From Sinotaia quadrata (lineage: Eukaryota; Mollusca; Gastropoda; Architaenioglossa; Viviparidae), in NCBI GenBank assembly GCA_028829895.1, contig CM054178.1, forward strand, positions 107,596,558 to 107,660,557: a DNA stretch of 64,000 nucleotides, given 5' to 3'. Under the pieces are notes generated by a model. That model ran no database searches. It saw nothing but the letters and a program-made list of their open reading frames with translations, and had not been told where the DNA came from. Position 1 is the first letter of the stretch. Every line of letters begins with the position of its first letter. Of the stretch, positions 24,831 through 64,000 are shown in pieces. A program made the translations under genes and the position numbers.

Positions 24831-26184
24831 AATATATGTGCAAGAAGGTTAATAAACTTAACAATAAATTTAATAAATCAACAATCAAATATACAACACA
24901 TGAATATAACCAAAGAGAGTTCACATTTACGTCACTTCACAACAATGTTTGCTTAAATGTTAGACATTCAGATTATTCTAAGAAGACATGAGAATTCAAA
25001 TTAACACACACATGTATATAATCAAGTTCATAGGTATGGTTTCAATATGGAAATGAAAGTGGAGTTTTGAGAAATAATTATTATAGTCAATGTACATAAC
25101 CTTTTTAATGATGGCAGCTGTTGCTGATACGTGCTCACGATCACGTGGTTTGCAACAAATCACTTTCTTTCTTATTGGATGATGGCCCAAAGTACCCCTT
25201 CTAGGAATGTTACATAACTGTTCCAGAATCTTCGATGCACTCAGAAACACAAAATTTCATATGCACTAGCAAAGCACATCGCGAGAAATATTTCAGAATT
25301 GTTATGTGCACTACACAAGAACTCCTTGTGGAATGTTCAACAATCTTCGAGATTCTCGAGACCAAACTCAAGCCTCAATTTCCATCATATTTGCTCTAGA
25401 ATATAATTCACTTGAATCAACTTACAGCAACACATTTACTGATAAGTTCGACACACCAACATGATCCAGTATAGTACACTAGTCACTGCAGTCTGAAGGG
25501 ATACAAAGTTACAAAACATCGAAAGCATCAAAAGGCGTGCTTCCCTCTGCAAAAGTCAAATCAAGGGCAGTGCTACATTTCAGGCATATTTCATCTCTAA
25601 ACTCCTTTCTCTCTTAAAGACATTCACAACTTACAAATCCTGCAACAATATTTATTAGGTCAATACAATTGCAGCATAAGAAATATAGCATTGATCAAAA
25701 TTCACAAGTATAATATACAACGTAATCAAATTAGTCAACATAGAAAGAATGATTCAATTACATAAAGCATGCTCCAGTTCAAATTATATTTCTAAGTCCA
25801 TTCTTTCCTTTTCAGTCAGTTAACTTACTACAAGCTAACGATCGCCTTTACATCATTAACTTGAGTTACATCAAAATCAAAGTGATTAGAATAAAGAACT
25901 TTGTTCGACAAATAAACTTAAGTATATCCCCATTGGATGAAGTTGTTATGAACAAATGTGAGACTATTAATCAGAGAAACCCCTCATCCACTTAGATTGG
26001 TTTGGATTACGTCAGCAAGTTCTAGAATATTCTTTACCTTAGTTGTTATTTTAACTCTAGCACTTAACAAAAATATCTTCATTCGCAATACCTGAAGGTC
26101 ATGTCAATCTGATATTTAACAAATTATATAACAATTAAGTTTAGAAATAGGGACAGACAAATTTACTCTGCCACAGACAGTATT
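24831..26184. other. Intergenic segment downstream of gene B
   Basis: Higher-complexity sequence without simple repeats. A minus-strand open stretch at 24996-25250 (containing HHPIRKKVICCKPRDREHVS) looks mildly coding-like, but it has no recognised relative. The left part may belong to the dispersed element at 24575-24830. Confidence 0.4.
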
Positions 26185-26671
26185 TGTTCAGTGCAATAAA
26201 TAAAACACAGCTGGGTGTGATAATATTAACAGAAGAAGACAATGCATACTCATTGCAATAAATAAAACAGCCAGATGTGACAATATTAACAGAAGAATAC
26301 AATGCATACTCATTGCAATAAATAAAACAGCCATATGTGACAATATTAACAGGAGAGGACAATGCATACTCATTGCAATAAATAAAACAGCCATATGTGA
26401 CAATATTAACAGAAGAATACAATGCATACTCATTGCAATAAATAAAACAGCCATATGTGACAATATTAAGAGAATACAATGCATACTCAATGCAAGAAAT
26501 AAAACACAGCCAGATGTTACAATATTAACAGGAGAAGACAATGCATACTCAATGCAATAAATAAAACACAGCCATATGTGACAATATTAAGAGAAGACAA
26601 TGCATACTCAATGCAAGAAATAAAACACAGCCTGATGTGACAATATTAACAGGAGAAGACAATGCATACTC
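26185..26671. repeat. 60-bp minisatellite, about 8-9 units, just past the gene B stop
   Basis: Units contain CAATGCATACTCATTGCAAT and AATAAAACAGCCATATGTGA. It starts about 100 bp beyond the stop codon, so it probably lies in the 3' UTR. It opens overlapping false frames. Confidence 0.96.
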
Positions 26672-26770
26672 TGAGCTGTGAAACAAATCCACACACCAGA
26701 CGGGACTGCAGATGGAGCCAGTCTGTGCTCGTTGTATTCAATCCAATATGTCCTTCAAGTAAAACTAAAT

Positions 26771-43233
<16,463 letters not shown>

Positions 43234-43331
43234 TTCCGGAAATGGCGTGCTGTTCCTTGACTAAGAGGTGTTTCTGCTCACGATAGTATTTTGCGCGTGA
43301 ATCTTTATCATCTGCAACATTGATATACTTG

Positions 43332-43588
<257 letters not shown>

Positions 43589-45589
43589 GACCATGAAGTA
43601 AGTCAGGAAAGATTGCAATGCGATTATAATTATACATTTCTATTGACAGGCATCGCACTCTTTACTCCAAATAATAATTTAGTTAAGTTCATTGTATTTA
43701 TTTTCAAACTGTGGAAACATTTTAAATATTCCTTTACCTTTTAAATCATATCTCTTTGCAATGTCTGTTTGCACAAATTGTTATGTTTTACGCCAAACAA
43801 GAAACAATGCATTGTGACAGTTGCCGCAAATATTTTAATAAAATAAAATAAAATGATAAATAAATAAATACAAAATGAATAGAAACTTTCTCGGAATCCA
43901 CGTTACCTATAATTGTTTTAAAGAAGTTACTGTTTCCAATACTTTCTTGGATTGTCTGTTGAAAACATATTTTCTCTTAAATTGTTTTGATAATGTAATT
44001 TCTTTTGACTACTTGGAAGTCAAGGCGGTGGGCAAATTGTCATGACCTAAAAGATACATATTTGCAAACACCGCACAGACTGAAATTTATTAAATATATT
44101 ATATTCATTTATGTGTGTAATTGCATTCCTGCTCTCTAAATGAATTTACATTTTTAGGTTTTTTTTTAAACATTAAAAATAAATCTCTTGGTGATCCTTT
44201 TCTATAAAATCAAAATACTTCCACATTTTAAGTTATAACATCTTGTTTATGGATTTTAAAGCAATTTAATTATATAATTGCACACCACAGCCTTTTACTG
44301 TTAATGGTGAGGGAATTCTTTTTGTACTGAAACTTTATTCAACCTCTACAATAAGTAAACAGCCAATATACAACAATGGTGTTCTTCACTATATGTTAAC
44401 AACATTAATATTCTTCACTATAGGTAAACAACTAGTTTACAAAGTAATGGTCTTCACTATATGTAAATAATCAAATTACAACTGTAATATTCTTCACTAT
44501 AGGTAAACAACTAGTTTACAAAATAACGGTCTTTACGACAGAGAAAACTCGGTCATTCATTTTCCGCCTTTTTTATTTTTTCATTTTAATCACCAGTCAA
44601 TTAATTATATATCAGCTCCCATAATAATTATTACATCTTTTAAGGTGCTAAATTTATTTTCTTTAGAGAACAATAGATTTTTGTGTTCCTTGACTTTTCT
44701 GCATTAAAAGTGAGCTAACATTTATTGACTGCCGGAAATGGAGACTGATTCTACATACTTGCCTGTGAATGAGCGAGTGCTGTTTGTTCCTCAAGGGTCC
44801 ACGAGGCCGTGCCTCGCATTACTGAATAAACAAATAGAGTATGTGCTTCCAGTGTTGGTTTGTTTACATCTGCATTCAATTATAGCTCCATTCACTTAGT
44901 ACCAGTTCTTAGGCCCACTCTTTGTGACAACCCTTATGCATAATGATGAGAAGAATGATTTTACAAGTATCCTCAAAAGCCACGACTTTTATGTCTTTGT
45001 ATTTTCTGTTACTGGAACCCAGAGGTTGTGCGACTCGATCAGACATAGATACATTTCAAAACTCTGCGGTCGTCTGACGCGTTAAACAATCAAGTTCATT
45101 TGGAAGAATTTGATAACAAGAACTTCTTTAATATACCACAGGGTGATCTGAAAAGTGAGAAAAAATAAATGTATTTGTTTGTTTAATTTCTGATTTAAAT
45201 TTTCTTTAGATTTTTAAGACTCGCTCTCTACCACGAAAAAGCATCTAGTTTTAAAAAGAAAACAGTATTAACTGATTCAATAGTACTCAAAATAAAAGTA
45301 TTTGTCATTTATCAGTTATTTTTGGCGGCACAGGAACTAGCAGCTCATGAAAAGTGGTAATTTTTGTCATTTTTAGAACAATAGATTTAGAAAGATATTG
45401 GTATCATTCAATCTCTTAGTAAAACAAATTTTTAAACGCTTTTCCTCTAAACATAAGTTTCAATACATATGTAAATGAACTACAAAATTGCCCATCCCAA
45501 CACATTATAATTAACAGTATATTCACTAACGATTACATTTGTATTGTATTCTTTCGATTGCACGCTTTGCTCATAGGTAGTATTCCATT
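43589..45589. other. Upstream region of gene B
   Basis: No gene is recognised. A repeat of about 50 bp with TTCTTCACTATAGGTAAACA lies at 44375-44540. A GC-richer island at 44759-44821 is open on the minus strand (MRGTASWTLEEQTALAHSQ) between an acceptor-like TTTATTCAG and a GTATGT; it could be a small upstream exon. Confidence 0.4.
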
Positions 45590-45850
45590 CTGTATATGTA
45601 TTGCATTCCATTTTTTATGTGTACTGCATTCCATTTTTATGTGTACTGCATACCATTCTGTGTGTGTACTGCATTCCATTCTGTATGTGTATTGCATTCC
45701 GTTCTGTATGTGTACTGCATTCCGTTCTGTATGTGTATTGCATTCCATTCTGTATGTGTATTGCATTCCATTCTGTATGTGTATTGCATTCCATTCTGTA
45801 TGTGTACTGCATTCCATTCTGTATGTGTACTGCATTCCATTCTGTATGTG
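45590..45850. repeat. 23-bp minisatellite, about 11 units
   Basis: Units contain TGCATTCCATTCTGTATGTG. Because 23 is not a multiple of three and the unit lacks stops on both strands, it is open in several frames. None of these frames is a gene. Confidence 0.97.
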
Positions 45851-45864
45851 ACACTGCATTCTTA

Positions 45865-46025
45865 TGACCAGAATAGTAATAACACAAACATACTTTCGCT
45901 ATCTTATGACCAGAATAGTAATAACAGACATACTTTCGTTATCTTATGACCGGAATAATAATAACACAAACATACTCTCACTATCTTATGGAATAATAAT
46001 AACACAAACATACTGTCGCTATTTT
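45865..46025. repeat. Repeat of about 40 bp, about 4 units
   Basis: Units contain ATAATAACACAAACATACT and CTATCTTATG. Confidence 0.92.
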
Positions 46026-46257
46026 TCTAAAAACGAAAGTAAGAGGCACAAATACTGTACGAACTGTATAAATAGTACATTATCATGAAATAAAAACAAA
46101 CCGAAAAGAATTTCTAATTAACGCAACAACATGTTTAACTATATTGCATTATTCTTGTGAATTGCTTTATTTTATTAAAATGTACTGAGAATGATTTCAA
46201 ATACTTTTTTTTAATGCGGAAGTAAACTGAATGTCACTCATGAAGTAACTGATTACA

Positions 46258-46600
46258 AACAAAGTACAACACACAGGTAAACGAAATAGACAGACTTATC
46301 ACACACACAGGTAAACGAAATAGACAGACTTATCACACACACAGGTAAACGAAATAGACAGACTTATCACACACACAGGTAAACGAAATAGACAGACTTA
46401 TCACACACACAGGTAAACGAAATAGACAGACTTATCACACACACAGGTAAACGAAATAGATAGACTTATCACACACACAGGTAAACGAAATAGACAGACT
46501 TATCACACACACAGGTAAACGAAATAGACAGACTTATCACACACACAGGTAAACGAAATAGACAGACTTATCACACATACGCGTAAGCAAATTAGACGTA
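46258..46600. repeat. 34-bp minisatellite, about 9 units
   Basis: Uniform units containing ACAGGTAAACGAAATAGACA, directly adjoining with no spacers. Degenerate units continue into a CA/TG-rich zone (46670-46826). Confidence 0.97.
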
Positions 46601-46942
46601 CGAAACACGCATAAACAAATTATACAGATACCTACACACACACGCAAACTAATTAGACAGACGTACCACAAACACACACAAACAAACAAACACACACACA
46701 CACACACACACACACATGCGTAAACGAATTATACAGATGTACCACACACATAACGCAAACGAATTTGACAGACGCAAGCATATGAGTGTGTGTGTGTGTG
46801 CGTGTGTCTGTGTGTGTGTGTGTGTTTACAATAACAGAAATATGATGTAGTAACTGTACAAACACTCTATCTTACATAAACAGGAAATAAATAAATAAAA
46901 TATATATATATATAATTTACTATCGACGTCATTAATATGAGC

Positions 46943-47056
46943 CTTGATTTTAGCGTACAAAGCACTACAGTTTACCATAGCCTTATTACTTTTTTTCTCA
47001 GCCTTGATTTTAGCCTACAAAGCAGTACAGTTTACCATAGCTTTATTACTTTTTTT
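46943..47056. repeat. 60-bp tandem duplication
   Basis: Two copies containing GCCTTGATTTTAGC and CAGTTTACCATAGC. Confidence 0.93.
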
Positions 47057-47496
47057 AAAAGTAGTAAGAGTCTCACTGACAGTTTACAATAAACACAGTC
47101 GCAAAAAGAAACTACATAAAATCCACACTTGTTTCATACTTACTATAAAATTATACTGTAATAGTATGTCGCCGTACGAACTGGACGATAACACGTGATC
47201 TGTGTACTGGAATGTGTGTAACTGACGATCTATTCAAGGCAGTCACTAGAACGACTCGCTGTCAGGTAGAGACGAAAATACCAGGTAGAGAAAGGTATCA
47301 GGTGATTATCTCTCCGTGGCTAATGATTACGTCATAGTTTTAATAAGGCATTTATTTATAACATATAGTATTTTTCGAGGTAACCCTTTATTGAAACAGG
47401 GTGTGAACAATCAGAAACAGTGATTTGTATAGATAGGCTAAGTTATTTATATTTACAAAATCGACAACTTTATCCTTACTATCTATTAGCGCGCAC

Positions 47497-47502
<6 letters not shown>

Positions 47503-47570
<68 letters not shown>
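47503..47570. repeat. (CA)n tract
   Basis: About 33 CA units with one GA interruption. From 47580 to 48950 I see AT-rich sequence without a clear gene. Confidence 0.97.
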
Positions 47571-47572
<2 letters not shown>

Positions 47573-48954
47573 CATATACCTATGTACTATTAATAATTTA
47601 CTACTACCCATGACGTTTTATACGAGACATGTACTTTCTTTCAGCATAACCTTTGACCCACTATACTCAGAAATTCACTATCATCATTAATAAGCTGTTG
47701 AAACTGATAAATATTATATCTATTCTCCCTTGATACATTTCCCAATAATTAGTGCTGACATAATGATTAAAAAGATATAACTTTTTTCTTGCGAAAGATT
47801 ACATATACACACATGATATATATCATGGTTGTTTGTGTCAAAGAAATGAAATATTTAAGCCTAATATTTGCCGCATGTTTGCTTTGATAATTTAGACTGA
47901 CTCCTGAAGACAAGTTTGCTATGCCTTTCAATTCTTTTTAAAGTAATTGCACGAGCTTTCTAAAGTTTACTACCTGGTTAGCATGCGCACTCGATTGTGT
48001 TAGCAGCGAAAAGGAAAAAATGTCAGGTGTCTGGGCGATCGAATTTAAAAGAAGTGAATAATCGACCTGAAGTAGGTAACAAGTTTATTCACATGCTAAT
48101 CTTACTGACTTTAACAAACCACTAAAATACTGCATCAAAAGCAATTTCTTGCAAAGAATAAATATTTACGTTCCACTCAAACCGTATAGTTTAATACCTC
48201 TGCGATTTAAACCTATATATTTTTATCATTAACAGTCACGTTTAATGTAACTAGACAGTAAAACGTCAGTTTGGTGTGCAGTCCCGCAATTGCTCAAAGA
48301 CTTCCATAATATATTCACTTCTCTTCAGAAAGAGAGTTCAACAAGACCTTGCGTTAGAATGTAGGTGCCATATACATAAACAACATGCAATGTATTTCTC
48401 CCAAGGAGAAGTCAATGCAACAAAATGTAAATGCTATTGAAATAATTATACATGCCTAATATTAATAGCAATTGTCAGAAATTGAATTGATACAAAACTT
48501 GCGTGGTAGCATTTACTGTAGCAATGCTCTGTGATACACATGTCCAAAGAACATACACACACATGTACACACTAATCATATATATATGACACAAATATAT
48601 ACAAACGTTCATGCATTAATAATACAACAGTAAATTTATTAAATGAACAATTAAATATACATATAGCAAATACAATGAAAAGATTACTTGATATCAATAT
48701 TTGATATATATTACTTGATATCAATATTTCTAAGAAACACGCTCGAATAATTTAATATTTATACAACCTTATATCCTAATACATAATCAAACAGATAAGT
48801 GTGAATATATATCACAGGGTAGTTCTTATCAGAGAACAGAAATGGAGTTTTAGAATATATTTTGTCTAGGCAAAGCTGCAAAAGTCTTTTCACGCTTTCG
48901 TAACAAAGACAAAAGTTTATTGTCACAATGGAATTGTCAAGTTTCACGTGTTTC

Positions 48955-49125
48955 TTTTGCAAGTTGTAGAACACTGATGAGCCGCTATTCTCTCGAGGCT
49001 AAGCTTGGTGCTCTGCTGTATTAGTTCCCTCAAGTTGAACAACAATGTAGCAATTTTCCAGTAACTTCCTTGTACCAGAAATTTCACAGTGTAGTCGAGC
49101 ATACTTTGCCACCGTACATCAAGAG
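48955..49125 (-). CDS. Candidate helical exon, possible N-terminal exon of gene B
   Basis: An open stretch on the minus strand with coding-like composition. It contains DTLHSLDVRWQSMLDYTVKF and, further on, LLFNLRELIQQSTKLSLERI, both amphipathic helices like the N-terminal exons of gene A. An AAG acceptor-like site precedes GACACACTG at about 49125. It lies between the end of gene C and the visible start of gene B. No second copy is available for comparison, so it may be chance or part of a mobile element. Confidence 0.25.
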
Positions 49126-49864
49126 AGTGCAGTGTGTCCTTACACTTACACATTAGGGTAAGATTTTAATAATAACAACAATTAAATGATGTTGGTGATT
49201 GTGACAAAAGTAATGGTATGGTGATAATAGCCTGACGTTTGATTTCCCTGTATGCCCAATGTAACTAAGCGAGCGAAATATGATGAAAGCATGCGCATAT
49301 ACTGAAGTGATAACCATATATCTTGTAAGAGTTTTAGTTAATCGAAAATAATCGTCATACTCATCTTAATGACTCTCGGGCAATTAAAGATAAAATAATT
49401 CACCATAAAACAAAACATTCGTAATCTCTGATAATGTAATCACAGCTTTATACCAAGAATCTTTAAGACATTTTTCACTTATTAAATTAACCATATATCA
49501 CACGACATAAAAATTAACATTTATTCAAAAGTAAAAAACGAAACCAATATATTACAGACAAAATTACGGAAATGAAAACTAAAAATAATATAATATATTG
49601 AATGTTATGTGAACACAGTGATGGTCGGAAAAACGCGACAACTTGAGATCTGTATGAATATGCATGATGAAAGTAAATATTTGAACGTTTTATTGTGCAA
49701 ATATTTATTAAGGAATTCAGTTTATGATTGAATTCTTATCTTGTATAAATTTACACTTTTCTCTCGCAATTTAATAATATACCATGAAAAGCATCACAGA
49801 AATTGCAATGGGAATTTCATCCTACCAAAATCTTTATATTAGTAAGATCTTTACATAAACTATA

Positions 49865-50145
49865 TGTTATAAACTGAAAATACGTATATTGGTAAAAATA
49901 TAAATACATAATGACATCTTGAAGTTGAAAAGAATATTATGGTAAAAACATAAATACATATAGGACATCTTGAAGTTGATAAGAAAATCATTGTCAACAC
50001 AGAAATATGTATAGAAATCTTGAAAGTTGAAACGAATACCATGGTAAAAACATAAATACATATAGGACATATTGAAGGTCATAATAATATCAAGGTGAAA
50101 ATATAAATACATACACCACATATGGAATGTGATACGAATATCATG
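49865..50145. repeat. Degenerate repeat of about 56 bp, about 5 units
   Basis: Units share GGTAAAAACATAAATACATA and GACATCTTGAAGTTGA. Confidence 0.9.
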
Positions 50146-50396
50146 ACTAAGAAATGAAGAAATATAAAACTCATATATAGACATTCATAGGTATTTCGTT
50201 GCCAGTTTTATCCTACACATACTCAGCCCACCCACCCTGAATGAAAAAATAAAATAATTTATATTCACTCCAAATAATTATTAAGCATGTTTTAGTTCGG
50301 GACGCATTGATGGGCGCATGCGCTATCGAAATAAATCTGTTTTCAGTAGTTACGTTTATGTAATTTTAAAATCAGTCTCTAAAACATATTACACTA

Positions 50397-50477
50397 TTTA
50401 TTACAGGCTGCCAAATTAGAAGAACTGTTAAGATATGTTTTATCATAATTATTGACTGTCCAACCATTCACTTTATT
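50397..50477 (-). terminator. Possible polyadenylation signals of gene C
   Basis: Two AATAAA hexamers on the minus strand (50472-50477 and 50397-50402) lie 830-910 bp past the gene C stop. In AT-rich DNA such hexamers are common by chance, so this is only a candidate 3' end. Confidence 0.2.
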
Positions 50478-50739
50478 AAACGATGGTGCGATTTTTTTAA
50501 ACAATTTACACGCATGTGCGTTCTGTTCATGAATGTTGCAACATGTGACGCAATCAAAAAGTCGTTGATGTTCGCAAAAACGACAATAATTGCAAATAAA
50601 ATACAACATTATACAACATTATGACTTGATTTTTCTTTTCATTTCAAGTGTAATGAAATGACGTCATATGGTTTCTATCGGAGTAATGATATCGTTCATT
50701 ATCTTGAGGTTGGAATGTTGCGATAGAGGTGAAGTTTTA

Positions 50740-51080
50740 GCACCTAATTAACATCTCTCAACCATATTGGTGGATTTTAAACACCTAATTAACATCTCTC
50801 AACCATATTGGTGGACTTTTCACACCTAATTAACATCTCTCAAAGATACTGATTCAGAAACCTTGCCAAGAGTTCTTAACGAACCGAAACTACCTCATGA
50901 CACACTTTTCTGCTAGTCTTTCATTTACAAGACACACATTTCTGCTAGTGTTTCATTTACATGACACACTTTTTTGCTAGTCTTTCATTTACATAACCCA
51001 CTTTTCTGATAGTATTTCATTTACATGACACATTTTTCTGCTAGTCTTTCATTTACATGACACACTTTTCTGCTAGTCTG
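50740..51080. repeat. 40-bp and 33-bp arrays just past the gene C stop
   Basis: Three 40-bp units with CACCTAATTAACATCTCTCA (50740-50840) and about five 33-bp units with TTCTGCTAGTCTTTCATTTA (50905-51080). They lie 230-570 bp downstream of the stop codon, probably in the 3' UTR. Confidence 0.94.
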
Positions 51081-51308
51081 TATCTGACGTGGATTGAAAT
51101 TCATTTTCTTTTTAAGAATTACGATCTTTGTGTCCAGCACAGGCCCACGCCATGAATTCTAAAATATTGCAAAACAAATGCAAATGCTACGTTTTATGTG
51201 GGAAGGCTTGCCTTTTTGTTTTACATCACAAGAAATAATGGCGTATCCTGAAAATATAACATTAGCAGTGTAGTCTTTTTGTCCAGAGATATCATTCTGA
51301 CGAAACGG

Positions 51309-63717
<12,409 letters not shown>

Positions 63718-64000
63718 CTAAAGAAAAGAAAATAATCGCGAAATGAAAACGTAGCTTTATATCTTTGTATTTCTGCTTTATATTAAAATTCAATAATGTT
63801 CATGTTCGTACACCGTTTCTCATTAAAATTAAAGGTTGACACAGGTATGTATCACGACGGAATGTTAACATATCTATGCTAATCGAGTGAATCATTTATA
63901 TTTCATCCGTTATGATAGAATAATCACTCAGTGACAAAAACACATCACTAGATATCAAAATAATAGAAAAGGAAACGTTTCCGAATACATTTAAAATCTA

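Noticed and set aside
26141..26541. Repetitive Cys-rich open frames in two overlapping frames
   Set aside because: They come from the 60-bp minisatellite. A period divisible by three keeps frames open without selection.
46258..46600. Regular 34-bp units resembling a CRISPR array
   Set aside because: Units adjoin directly with no unique spacers, and the sequence is clearly animal nuclear DNA. It is a minisatellite.
63718..63793. ATG at 63793 as the start of gene C
   Set aside because: The 25 upstream codons resemble intron, and a TTTCTTTAG acceptor sits at the point where similarity to gene A begins, in the same phase as in gene A.

Overview
This is animal nuclear DNA. It is AT-rich, its genes are split by GT-AG introns, and tandem repeats take up a large share of it: tetranucleotide GATA/ATCT tracts, TG/CA tracts and more than thirty minisatellites. 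The only clear genes are three paralogues in head-to-tail order on the minus strand. Each encodes an RNB-family (RNase II/R, DIS3-like) 3'-5' exoribonuclease domain followed by a UPF1-like superfamily 1 helicase, which is the C-terminal half of the HELZ2 architecture. The gene family and the repeat style suggest a lophotrochozoan, probably a mollusc. That is inference; nothing in the sequence fixes the species.

Layout in transcription order (right to left). Gene C occupies 63717-51309; its 5' exons lie beyond the right edge. Gene B occupies 43233-26771 and looks complete from a strong-context ATG to a stop (11 exons, 1801 codons plus stop). Gene A occupies 11523-15; it has eight small N-terminal exons coding for a helical, partly TPR-like region, then the RNB exon and the first helicase exons, and it runs off the left edge inside the helicase. 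In each gene one exon of about 3.6-3.7 kb carries an acidic tail, an OB/cold-shock-like region, the RNB domain and the linker to the helicase. In B and C, ten small exons then encode the helicase, and their intron positions and phases match, including an intron inside the Walker A motif. I placed exon borders by splice consensus, by frame continuity (exon phases add up across all three genes) and by comparing the three copies.

The intergenic spaces (about 15.2 kb between B and A, about 8.1 kb between C and B) and the introns are mostly repeat arrays, plus at least one dispersed element present twice in inverted orientation (about 12760-13025 and 24575-24830). I found no tRNA, rRNA, CRISPR array or intact transposase or reverse transcriptase.

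How the genes may work together: the helicase half has all the motifs expected for ATP-driven RNA unwinding and the RNB half keeps the four metal-binding aspartates, so each protein is predicted to unwind and degrade RNA 3' to 5'. Vertebrate HELZ2 is interferon-induced and has the same RNB plus helicase order. A tandem expansion of a reduced form without the first helicase is most simply read as a lineage-specific RNA-decay, possibly antiviral, gene cluster. The enzyme prediction rests on motifs; the immune role is only an inference from the family.
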